DNA of 53,992 bases from a virus: positions 1-53,992 of IMG/VR virus record IMGVR_UViG_3300037294_000227, one strand, 5' to 3'. Each line of letters begins with the position of its first letter. Within the stretch, counting starts at the first letter, position 1. This document shows positions 25,162-33,085 of this stretch, piece after piece. The notes below the pieces were generated by a model, which worked only from the letters and a program-made list of their open reading frames with translations, was not told the DNA's origin and made no database searches. Made by a program: the position numbers and the translations under genes.

Positions 25162-25745
25162 ACTAATACCTCGTGATAATATGTCTCTAGTCTCTTTGTA
25201 GTATACACACTTAATGCAGACGGGTCAAGTTCTATTTGGGTATCAAAACTAATACCAATTGTTTCATTTTCAACCAAATCCGAGATGCGTATTTTGATAA
25301 ATTTTTCCAACTGGTGTAAATCATTGTATTGAGTAATACTAAATGTTAAAATACTATTTAGATGCATATTTTTTGTTCTAAAATTTTCTCTAACTGTTTT
25401 GTCAAGACTAAAGTGCCATGTTTTATTTTTAATATCTTGTGTAATTTTTAAATCAGCTAGACTATCCAACTGTTTTGAAATTTTATATATATCAACATTG
25501 ATATCAAGGTTTATTTCTTCATTATTAAAAACATGTTTTAGAATATATGATTTTTTAACAGTATCAAATATTACTTGATAATGAAAAAATTGTTCTTTAC
25601 CTGATAACAACGAATCTATTTCGTTTAGTTCAACTGCAATGCGATTGCCAGGCTGTGTATCAGTATTTGATACACTGAGTAAATTTCCATTGTCATCAAA
25701 ATATACGTAACGTTGTGTTTGGACATACATTATAGAATTACTCAT
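25158..25745 (-). CDS. Hypothetical protein in modification operon
   Basis: I do not recognise this 195-residue protein. It is acidic, rich in beta-strand patterns (QRYVYFDDNGNLLSVSN, then HYQVIFDTVKKSYILKHVF) and ends in FDTQIELDPSAL. There are no cysteines and no membrane segments. It sits between two glycosyltransferase genes and overlaps them by 8 and 4 bp, so it is probably made with them. It might be a small virion protein that is modified, or a scaffold for the enzymes; neither is shown by the sequence. Confidence 0.6.
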   Translation of the reverse strand: MSNSIMYVQTQRYVYFDDNGNLLSVSNTDTQPGNRIAVELNEIDSLLSGKEQFFHYQVIFDTVKKSYILKHVFNNEEINLDINVDIYKISKQLDSLADLKITQDIKNKTWHFSLDKTVRENFRTKNMHLNSILTFSITQYNDLHQLEKFIKIRISDLVENETIGISFDTQIELDPSALSVYTTKRLETYYHEVLV

Positions 25746-26586
25746 TATGCACTCCTAGATAATCTTCATATATTTTTATTATATCATCTGTAACAAAATC
25801 TTTTTCTGTATAATGAAAAATGCCGCTCTGTTTGTAATTTCCAATTTTTAAAGTTAAATTATTGTCTAAATAAACCTTAACTTTGTCTTGCCATTTGTCA
25901 GTAACAAATGTCTTCCAATCTTGACAATGTGTTTTCATATGCACAAAATTAGGAAAACTAGTTTGGCTAGTTACTGCATCTTCCATATCTAAAATTTTAG
26001 TTACAATAGCTGCACTAACGTCTACACTGGGCCACTGCTGAAAGTATTTGCCGCCTGCAAACTGCCCATAAAATAGTTCCCAATTGTTCATAACAATTTC
26101 TAACCATTTAAAAAACACGTGAGCATTATCATTTTTTTTGAAATAGTGAAACCCTGCATATAAGTTAGGAAGTTCATGGTTTTTAAATGCTTTTCTATAA
26201 TATATACTTGTAACCGGATCACCACGATATGTTAAAGCATTTGTTGTGAAATAAACATCTTTGGATTGTAGTAAATTCCACCAAGTTGCTATATTGTCTA
26301 ACACTAACATATCTGTGTCTAGTACAATAGTCTGATCGTATGGAGTAGCATGATAGATTTTCCATCTATTTTCTATTTTCCATTCACTCGAGGCTGCTTG
26401 GTCATTCCACGGAATATCAACTATATCATCAAAGACACTTGCTGTTTTTTTATCTAACATTGTATCAGTTATCAAACATATTTTACTTCCTGGGTTGGTT
26501 GCTCGTATACTCATTGCACACAGGTATGCCTGTTTAACATAGTCATGTGTACTATTTTGTGCAAATAGTGTAAAATTAATAGACAT
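25738..26586 (-). CDS. GT8-like glycosyltransferase, paralogue 1
   Basis: This 282-residue protein shows a GT-A/GT8 pattern. N-terminal YVKQAYLCAMSIRATNPGSK matches glycogenin/galactosyltransferase-like openings. IVLDTDMLVLDN carries the metal-binding Asp90-Thr-Asp92, and GIFHYTEKDF lies near the end, where a second metal-binding histidine usually is. It is a paralogue of the gene just upstream (26576-27409) with the same YVKQA opening and DTD spacing. It overlaps neighbours by 11 and 8 bp. Sugar and target are unknown. Confidence 0.78.
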   Translation of the reverse strand: MSINFTLFAQNSTHDYVKQAYLCAMSIRATNPGSKICLITDTMLDKKTASVFDDIVDIPWNDQAASSEWKIENRWKIYHATPYDQTIVLDTDMLVLDNIATWWNLLQSKDVYFTTNALTYRGDPVTSIYYRKAFKNHELPNLYAGFHYFKKNDNAHVFFKWLEIVMNNWELFYGQFAGGKYFQQWPSVDVSAAIVTKILDMEDAVTSQTSFPNFVHMKTHCQDWKTFVTDKWQDKVKVYLDNNLTLKIGNYKQSGIFHYTEKDFVTDDIIKIYEDYLGVHNE

Positions 26587-27409
26587 CGATGACCCTATTT
26601 AAACTAAATTTATTCATAACGTGAACATTACTACCAGTGATGCTCGCTGGAAAATACGTTCCACTTTTGTATTCTATTAAAAACTTGAATGTAGTATCGT
26701 TCAACGTTAATAATATATCTTTATCAGTAGTGTAAAACATTGTACCAGGAAGCGGATTAGCAAAGTTTCCTTGCTGATATCCATTCATAATGTGTATTGC
26801 TATACTAAATGCATGATCATTTCTAAATGTATCAGTGTTTAAATTATAAAGTCTGCGATAATGCAACCAGTTTTCTTTGATATGTTTTAACAAATCAAAA
26901 AACAATTTGTTTGTATCGGTTTTTTTAAAATAAACAACTGTTGCCCAATAAAAATCTATGCTTGTTTCACTGATATAGTCAAACTCACTCAAGTCTCGCC
27001 AATTTGATAGTTCAAAACCAGTTTTATAAATTAAAAAATTATTTTTCTGCAAAAAACAATTCTTTAAGACACTGTTACTTACAATAAAATCAGTATCCAT
27101 TAGCAATGTTTCGTTGTACGGCGATAAATCATATACATCGCAACGAGAAGTATTTTTAAATTCTAAACTTTTTCGAGTAAAATTACCGTCATTATACTTT
27201 TTGTATGTGTAATTTGTATCGTTTTCGATTACAATAATATTGTCAAACGGATGATTAGAAAAGTTTGTTTCTATATAATCCTTGTTGTCCGTAATTATAC
27301 TAACAGGAATTTCAAGATATTTTATAATTCGATTAGCACAGAATACAGCTTGCTTAACATAATCAACTTCTGCATTATTACGTGCAATTAAAACTGCACC
27401 TTTGCTCAT
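26576..27409 (-). CDS. GT8-like glycosyltransferase, paralogue 2
   Basis: This 277-residue protein opens with DYVKQAVFCANRII and has LLMDTDFIVSN with Asp105-Thr-Asp107, as in GT-A enzymes of the GT8 kind. It is a diverged paralogue of the next gene (25738-26586). A histidine in the final segment (VHVMNKF) may be the second metal ligand. It overlaps the upstream 115-residue gene through ATGA and the downstream gene by 11 bp. Sugar donor and acceptor are unknown. Confidence 0.72.
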   Translation of the reverse strand: MSKGAVLIARNNAEVDYVKQAVFCANRIIKYLEIPVSIITDNKDYIETNFSNHPFDNIIVIENDTNYTYKKYNDGNFTRKSLEFKNTSRCDVYDLSPYNETLLMDTDFIVSNSVLKNCFLQKNNFLIYKTGFELSNWRDLSEFDYISETSIDFYWATVVYFKKTDTNKLFFDLLKHIKENWLHYRRLYNLNTDTFRNDHAFSIAIHIMNGYQQGNFANPLPGTMFYTTDKDILLTLNDTTFKFLIEYKSGTYFPASITGSNVHVMNKFSLNRVIDVY

Positions 27410-27753
27410 AAATCAACTATGCCTTCTACAGTTCTATTTCTTTTTAACTTATTATATTCGGTAAGATAGGTGTTTGCGGCTTGCCAATAAACACTGACAA
27501 TTTTGTTTGCAAACAATTGCAAATCTTCAACTTCAGTTGGAATATCGTTGTCGTCAATTAAAATTGTGCTAGACTGCTGAAGTGCTAATAGACTTTGACA
27601 AAAACTTATTAGCCCAGTAGTTACTGTAAATTGACTACCATCGTGATAATGAATTAAGTTATTTTGAAATTGTTCTTTTAGAACACGCTTCTGGTTGCCT
27701 AATGTAACCATATAATTACTAAATTCTAATGCTTTTTCTAGACGAGCGTCCAT
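27406..27753 (-). CDS. Small helical protein, first gene of the 12-gene operon
   Basis: This 115-residue protein is mainly helical with one hydrophobic central helix (GLISFCQSLLALQ). It has polar ends and a conserved-looking acidic turn (ILIDDNDIPTEVEDL). I cannot assign a function. It lies between the virion structural block and the modification island, immediately after a consensus sigma70 promoter and a GGAG ribosome site, so it is expressed first. It could be a virion accessory protein, a chaperone for the tail fibres, or a regulator. It overlaps the GT8-like gene by ATGA. Confidence 0.7.
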   Translation of the reverse strand: MDARLEKALEFSNYMVTLGNQKRVLKEQFQNNLIHYHDGSQFTVTTGLISFCQSLLALQQSSTILIDDNDIPTEVEDLQLFANKIVSVYWQAANTYLTEYNKLKRNRTVEGIVDL

Positions 27754-27774
27754 ATAATACTCCTACTTTAATGT

Positions 27775-27802
27775 ATTATATAGCAATTTTACAAAATGTC
27801 AA
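27775..27802 (-). promoter_or_regulatory. Sigma70-type promoter of the 12-gene operon
   Basis: On the minus strand, TTGACA (27802-27797) and TATAAT (27780-27775) are separated by 16 bp, both consensus. A 21-nt stretch with TAGGAG follows before ATG 27753. It should be recognised by unmodified host RNA polymerase. Confidence 0.8.
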
Positions 27803-27816
27803 GAACTAAGATGGTG

Positions 27817-28797
27817 TTATTCAAGCAATGTTACATTTACAACAGTAGGTGCAGGACGACTTACTCCATAAGTAACAGTATCATATACAAAACTACTGGA
27901 TGGTCTAGCAGATTGTACACTGCTTGTTAACGTTCCGTTTACACTTTCGTCGATGGGATCAAATACAATGCCTGTTCCTTCGCCGACGTCTCCATCATTG
28001 AATGTTATTTGAAATCTCAACACTGTGGTTGAATCTGCTCTACCTTCAATTGTATAATCGTTGTCAGCATATACACCGCTACCAGTTTTAACAAGTAATT
28101 GTTGATATGTACCAGTTAAGTCGTCCATGCCTTTGTTGGCGCTGGTTCCGCTGTTTGCTGTTGTGGTATATTTGTTAAATTTAACTGTGCCGATTGCAGA
28201 TAAAAGAGCTGCCCAGTCGGTGCTTTTTGAGCCAGACCCTCCTGTGAGATTTGCAAAAAATCTAATCTCACCACCAGCAGAAAAATATTGAGACAGGGCA
28301 ATAGCACTCGAAAAAGTAACTGTTACAACATGCTGGATAGATTGTACCTGCCCTGCTCCGCCCCATGCAGTGCTTCTTGTGCTTGTAATTGCTGTACCAG
28401 GAAGAAGATTTCCAACTGGAAATCCAGATACTGCTGGATTGAAATTGGATATGTCCGTGCCAACTTGTATGTAATCGTTTACACCCATTTTGGTACCATC
28501 AGTAACTGCTGTAAGCGCACCAGTGCTTGGGTTAAAAGCAAACGCAGTGTCTGCACCAATACGCAATCCAACTGACGGCACTGCAATAGTAGAACTCAAA
28601 GATCCAGTTTGATGTACAACAACTCGCTGAAGATCAATATATAGATTTTTTAGTTGCAATGCAGTGATAGTATTAACATTTGATACCACAGCACTGCTAA
28701 CTAAATTTTCTCCCCAAGATCCATTTAATATAGAATTCACTGTTGATCTAATATTATTATAATCTGTGGCAAAAATTGTGCCGGCGGTACTTACCAT
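27817..28797 (-). CDS. Virion structural protein, paralogue of 28846-29733
   Basis: This 326-residue protein is Ser/Thr/Gly rich and beta-strand-like, typical of phage tail appendages. Shared blocks with the next gene are the opening (ISVARYNxxxxxVNxIL type), NTITALQLKNLYIDLQ, HQTGS, RSTAWGGAGQ and FSAGGEIRFFANLTGGSGSK. It differs by an insertion of ~40 residues after residue 70 and by its C-terminus. It has its own TAGGAG site and promoter. Function is inferred from position between tail fibres and the modification operon; no specific family is assigned. Confidence 0.7.
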   Translation of the reverse strand: MVSTAGTIFATDYNNIRSTVNSILNGSWGENLVSSAVVSNVNTITALQLKNLYIDLQRVVVHQTGSLSSTIAVPSVGLRIGADTAFAFNPSTGALTAVTDGTKMGVNDYIQVGTDISNFNPAVSGFPVGNLLPGTAITSTRSTAWGGAGQVQSIQHVVTVTFSSAIALSQYFSAGGEIRFFANLTGGSGSKSTDWAALLSAIGTVKFNKYTTTANSGTSANKGMDDLTGTYQQLLVKTGSGVYADNDYTIEGRADSTTVLRFQITFNDGDVGEGTGIVFDPIDESVNGTLTSSVQSARPSSSFVYDTVTYGVSRPAPTVVNVTLLE

Positions 28798-28820
28798 ATT
28801 TTTACTCCTATGCAGTATCT

Positions 28821-28849
28821 ATTATACAACATACTCACCAAAATGTCAA
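28821..28849 (-). promoter_or_regulatory. Sigma70-type promoter upstream of 28797
   Basis: On the minus strand, TTGACA (28849-28844) and TATAAT (28826-28821) are separated by 17 bp, the canonical arrangement. TTGACA contains the TGA stop of the upstream gene. It shares the 12-nt CTTGACATTTTG with the promoter at 27775-27802. Confidence 0.82.
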
Positions 28850-29733
28850 GCTAAATTTGCTGTAGTTAAGTATACAGGAGTTGCTACTTCAACATATATC
28901 CCAGTTGGTCTGAGTTGAGTTATTGTGCTGGTTAGTGTACCCACCACAGGCTCGTCTACGTTGCCTGAAGAACTATCGTTGAACTCTACTTTAAATATTA
29001 ATTTACCACTGTCAACAGAATCAACTTTTGCATATACAACAATATCATTCTCACTATAAATTCCACTGCCGGATTTAATCCAAATAACCTGATAACTTGT
29101 TGTCAATTCAAAGTTACCGATATTATTTGGAGATGTGCCGCTGCCGCCGGTTGTTGTGTCATAATTGAATTTAACTGTACCCATTGCTGTTAACATACTG
29201 TTCCATTCAACATACTTTGCACCAGTGCCGCTGGTTAAGCTTGCAGCAAACCTAACTTCGCCGCCTGCATTAAAAAAGTACCTACGCTGATCAGGGCTAC
29301 TAAATGTTACTGAAAATTCGTGGAACACTGTTTGAGGTTGTGAGCCGCCGCCCCAAGCGGTGGAGCGTTGATTGGTCAATTTTGCTTCAACACTGGCCTG
29401 CGATGCTTCAAATATATCATTCTTATTATTGTAAACAATATTTGTAACTGTTTCGTACTCGTTGTATACTATTTCGGTAATATCATCAGTTAAAATTATC
29501 AATGACAAACTCGGAGTCGACCCTGTTTGGTGTACATACAAATCAATTAAATCAAGTTTTAAATTTTGCATGTGCAATGCATTTACTGTATTGATAGACG
29601 AAACTGGGCTACTTTTAATAGGATCTTGACCGTATCCGAATTGACCTGTTGTACCCACGCCGCCTAACACGTTTTTAACTTTTACTTGCATTGCATTGTA
29701 ACGTGCAACAGATATAATCTCGCCGACGGCCAT
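28846..29733 (-). CDS. Virion structural protein, paralogue of 27817-28797
   Basis: This 295-residue protein is related to the next gene along most of its length. Shared elements are NTVNALHMQNLKLDLIDLY, HQTGS, RSTAWGGGSQ, RYFFNAGGEVRFAASL, and FNYDTTTGGSGTS. Its central part (ILTDDITEIVYNEYETV) is different. It is predicted to be all-beta with no cysteines. It follows the tail-fibre genes, so a role as tail or neck appendage is likely but not proven. GGAG lies 8 nt before ATG 29733. Confidence 0.7.
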   Translation of the reverse strand: MAVGEIISVARYNAMQVKVKNVLGGVGTTGQFGYGQDPIKSSPVSSINTVNALHMQNLKLDLIDLYVHQTGSTPSLSLIILTDDITEIVYNEYETVTNIVYNNKNDIFEASQASVEAKLTNQRSTAWGGGSQPQTVFHEFSVTFSSPDQRRYFFNAGGEVRFAASLTSGTGAKYVEWNSMLTAMGTVKFNYDTTTGGSGTSPNNIGNFELTTSYQVIWIKSGSGIYSENDIVVYAKVDSVDSGKLIFKVEFNDSSSGNVDEPVVGTLTSTITQLRPTGIYVEVATPVYLTTANLA

Positions 29734-29758
29734 TTAAGTCTCCTATAATATACTACTA

Positions 29759-29766
29759 TATTTATA
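29759..29766 (-). promoter_or_regulatory. Late-promoter-like box TATAAATA
   Basis: On the minus strand, TATAAATA overlaps the TAA stop of the upstream tail-fibre gene and lies ~25 nt before ATG 29733. A GGAG site is in the leader. It is a good match to T4 late promoters. Confidence 0.5.
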
Positions 29767-31225
29767 CTTTAAGTACACACTCGACCAACTTTTCATCTTC
29801 GTTGAGGTTTGTTTCTAATGCCACTCCTACCATTGCTGTTGTTGCAATGGTTGTACTAACACCATCTGCCATAGCATACACTGCTTGTCCTTTTTTAACT
29901 GTGCCTTTGACTCTCACCGGAACGCGGCCTTTGAGTGCAATGTACTGTCCTTCAGCTTCGCTGTTCATCATGTATGCAGGATCGGTTGATACTACACCAA
30001 TGCAGTGGTTGCTGGCAATAGCTGGTTCGACTTCGTGTGTGTCACATGCACATACTGCTACTGCTGTACCTGGTAGCAGTTCTTCTGCTGTTGAGTATTT
30101 TTCTGCAAGGTCGGCATAACGTGCTTTGGTTGCTGTACCATTAAACACAACTGCTGTCAAGTCACCGTTGTTGTCTCTTGCTGCAATAGTATTAGGACTG
30201 GCACCAGTTGATGACGACACGTATGTTGATCCAGTTGCACCTAATCTCATTTGATTTGTTTTAGTTGCAATTCCATCTAGGCTGGTTGCATAGACAGTAG
30301 CCCATTTTTTTGCAGCAGAACCCAAGTCATACGAATTGTCAGTGCCGGGTAAAATGCCTGTGTTTTCGATTGTAGTAATTACTGCACTTGAACTGTTTTT
30401 AATTCTTAGAATATTTCTTTCAAGCTTAATTACAGGAGTAGAACTATCCGAATCAATATTTACAGTAAGGTCAATGTCGTTGCCTAGAGTGTAGCCAAAG
30501 TCATTAAATGCTACTGCGGACACTCTGTCTGCAAAATTATTGTCAATGTTGTATTCGCTTGCATCGATGCCGTTAAGTGTTAATGCATTGCTTGCTGTTC
30601 CCCAATAATAATGATCACTGGATGTAACACCGTTGGTTGATGCAGTTGTATTAACTAATGTTGTGCCTTTTCTAATTACATCAAATCCTGCAATAGCATC
30701 AGAAGCCGAAATAGTAAACTCGTCGGTACTGATAATATATACAACTACGTCGTTGATTGTTGCAGCAATTACAGAATGCGACGTACTAAGTGTATCTTCC
30801 AGTGTAAGACTGGTCATTTGTGTTACACCAGTTCCTGCACTTTGTGGTCCAATTAGAACCCACTCGCCGGCTGCATTTTTTGCTTTTAATTGGTTTGATG
30901 TAGTGTCCCACCAAAAGTCGCCCTCTACCGATCCTGCCGGTGCTGTTGCAGACACTTCGGCCCCACCAGTGGTTTTCCAAATGTTGCCATCATAAAATCT
31001 TAATTTTGCGTTGCCGCTGTCGTACCACAGCATTCCACTTAATGGCTTGGTCGGCGCACTGGTATTAGCAAAACTTTCTAACAAAAACAAAAAGTTTTCA
31101 TTTTGTGCTTCTCCATAACCTGCAAAATTTTTACCAATGAGTTTTAATTCAGTGGCATTATTTACTGTGCCGTCTTCGACTGTTGTGATAACAGTTCCGT
31201 TGTATCTATTAATAGTGTATGCCAT
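29762..31225 (-). CDS. Tail fibre-like protein with shared N-terminal module
   Basis: This 487-residue protein has an N-terminal ~130-residue module shared with the next two genes: GKNFAGYGE, NENFLFLLESFAN, PLSGMLWYD, LRFYDGNIWK, GDFWWDT and WVLIGP. The middle is variable. The C-terminus (~295-487) has NSYDLGSAAKKWATVYATSL and a beta-rich end with LPGTAVAVCACDTHEVEPA and KGRVPVRVKGTVKKGQ, similar to end domains of phage fibres. The module probably attaches the fibre to the baseplate and the variable end contacts the host, which is inference. The leader has a TAAATACT-like box and AGGG. Confidence 0.78.
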   Translation of the reverse strand: MAYTINRYNGTVITTVEDGTVNNATELKLIGKNFAGYGEAQNENFLFLLESFANTSAPTKPLSGMLWYDSGNAKLRFYDGNIWKTTGGAEVSATAPAGSVEGDFWWDTTSNQLKAKNAAGEWVLIGPQSAGTGVTQMTSLTLEDTLSTSHSVIAATINDVVVYIISTDEFTISASDAIAGFDVIRKGTTLVNTTASTNGVTSSDHYYWGTASNALTLNGIDASEYNIDNNFADRVSAVAFNDFGYTLGNDIDLTVNIDSDSSTPVIKLERNILRIKNSSSAVITTIENTGILPGTDNSYDLGSAAKKWATVYATSLDGIATKTNQMRLGATGSTYVSSSTGASPNTIAARDNNGDLTAVVFNGTATKARYADLAEKYSTAEELLPGTAVAVCACDTHEVEPAIASNHCIGVVSTDPAYMMNSEAEGQYIALKGRVPVRVKGTVKKGQAVYAMADGVSTTIATTAMVGVALETNLNEDEKLVECVLKV

Positions 31226-31264
31226 TTTTTAAATTACCCTTGCTGTAATGTTAGTATTTACCTA

Positions 31265-33085
31265 TTAAACGCTAGATACAAGATCTGACTCAAACGTCCA
31301 TTGTCCTGCGCCATTGATAATATATCTTTTTAAACTTCTTGTTACTGTTAAAGTAACTGGCTGAGATGACTGCGTTGTAAAACTAAAGTCTTGCACAACT
31401 GATTGGTTTTCTGTACCGTTTTTATCAACTGCAACAAAGCTTTTTGTTACACCGGCACCTGCATTGTAATTATACGTTCCGGAATATGTAGTTCCGTGAA
31501 CTACACAATAAACACCAGTGTTTTTTGTTATTGCTGGGACGAGGTCGTTGATTACTGCTGCAACTTGTGCATTACTTAATCCTGTAATATCCAATGCAAG
31601 AAATTCGTCCTGGTCTAAATATTTGTCGTCTACGTATTCTTTAGTAGCCACAACACTAGGATCGTCACTGACGTCAGGAGTGCCAACTCCAATAATTTTT
31701 CTACTGTTGGCAACAGAAATATCGCCGCCGCTGTCTAATGTCATTGAACCTATAACAGTAATTGTTGACCCATTTAAGTTAATATTGTCAACATCAAGAT
31801 TTGTTAATGTTCCAATTTGAGTTAATCCGACTGCGCTCGAAACTGTTGCGCCCAACGTAGTAGTTGTTAGTATATCAAAGTTTGCAATCTTATAAGCAAA
31901 TCCTGCAGGGATATTAACGTTGCAACTACTATCCCAACTGTTGTATGTGTTGTTCCAGGTTATTGTTTTATCGTCACCTGAAACTCTAACTGCAATGCCG
32001 GCGCCGTCAACTTCTACATCAGATAGTAATGCACTGTCTGATGTTACTGCTAATTCAATTAATTTGTCTTCAACTCTTAGCGTACTAACATCTAAACTAG
32101 TAGTTTCGCCCTGAACCAGTAAATTGCCCGATATCCTAATATCTCCGGCAAAATCGAAATCATACTGAGGCGAAGGTTGCCAAAATCCTATTCTACCAGT
32201 TTGGGTTTTAATTGTAATTGCATCTCTGGTAGTCCCGTCTTGGTTAACTTGAATTCGCAAGTCTGAATTATTCAGTTGATTTTTTAACAATACATCTGTG
32301 CTTAAAACTTTTATATTAAAGTCACTGTCGTCGCCAACAATTAGTCCATTATCATTTTTAACATGTAATGTACCAGTAGTTGTATTATTTTTAGAAACTT
32401 GCATAAAATCATTTGGAGTAAACGGATTGTCTGTGCTGTCCAACAGGTTGTATGTAAAATCTGCTGGGCCATAGAAAGCAAAATTAGCATAGTCGGTGTT
32501 GATGTTTACACCTACTTTAATTGATGTTCCAAAGCCTTCTAAATACCTTATATTGTCAGATATGTTTGCTGCTGTAAATGTTTCTTTACTATATAATGCT
32601 ACCGGTGTTCCGCCTATCATCATACGAGAAACTGTTTTGTTTATACCAAATATATCTTTTAATGTAATAACAGACCATCCAGTTTCACCTTGGTCTACTG
32701 TGTAAACAGGTCCTGCTAAAATTATGTCCGTTCCGTCACTGAAGTAAATTTGGTTGTTTCGACTATCTATCCAAATATCGCCTGCTAACATCGACGGCTG
32801 GGTTGCTGCAACAACAGTTGTGTCTGTAGATTTCCAATCTTCGCCGTTGTATACTCTTAAACGCCCTTCGCTGGTATCATACCATAGTTGTCCAATCAAT
32901 GGATTAGCTGGTGGTGCAACGTTTTTAAAATTTTCTAAAAGTCTTACAAAATTTTCATTAAACTGCTCTCCATAACCTGTGTAGTTTCTTCCTACTAATG
33001 TTAGATCAGTTGTATCAGTATCTATCTTACCGTCTATCAGATCAACTAAGAGTGTCCCGTCAGTTGTATTAATCTTATAACTCAT
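31265..33085 (-). CDS. Tail fibre-like protein with shared N-terminal module
   Basis: This 606-residue protein has the same N-terminal module (GRNYTGYGE, NENFVRLLENF, LIGQLWYD, RLRVYNGEDWK, GDIWIDSRN). It continues with a different beta-rich middle containing TLRVEDKLIELAVTSDSALL. A C-terminal part follows with VVATKEYVDDKYLDQDEFL and QVAAVINDLVPA, a helix-turn preceding a small beta domain (VTLTVTRSLKRYI). No collar domain is visible. AGGAG lies before ATG 33085, and TAATG joins it to the upstream gene. Host contact or structural linker role is inferred. Confidence 0.75.
   Translation of the reverse strand: MSYKINTTDGTLLVDLIDGKIDTDTTDLTLVGRNYTGYGEQFNENFVRLLENFKNVAPPANPLIGQLWYDTSEGRLRVYNGEDWKSTDTTVVAATQPSMLAGDIWIDSRNNQIYFSDGTDIILAGPVYTVDQGETGWSVITLKDIFGINKTVSRMMIGGTPVALYSKETFTAANISDNIRYLEGFGTSIKVGVNINTDYANFAFYGPADFTYNLLDSTDNPFTPNDFMQVSKNNTTTGTLHVKNDNGLIVGDDSDFNIKVLSTDVLLKNQLNNSDLRIQVNQDGTTRDAITIKTQTGRIGFWQPSPQYDFDFAGDIRISGNLLVQGETTSLDVSTLRVEDKLIELAVTSDSALLSDVEVDGAGIAVRVSGDDKTITWNNTYNSWDSSCNVNIPAGFAYKIANFDILTTTTLGATVSSAVGLTQIGTLTNLDVDNINLNGSTITVIGSMTLDSGGDISVANSRKIIGVGTPDVSDDPSVVATKEYVDDKYLDQDEFLALDITGLSNAQVAAVINDLVPAITKNTGVYCVVHGTTYSGTYNYNAGAGVTKSFVAVDKNGTENQSVVQDFSFTTQSSQPVTLTVTRSLKRYIINGAGQWTFESDLVSSV

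Noticed and set aside
15890-27753. Ribosomally made peptide precursor for the radical-SAM enzymes
   Set aside because: All junctions overlap, leaving no room for a short leader-peptide gene. Neither small protein shows a Cys-rich or Gly-rich core.
27754-27816. Rho-independent terminator downstream of the 27817 gene
   Set aside because: No stable GC-rich hairpin with a T-run is visible; the spacer is explained by the promoter and leader.
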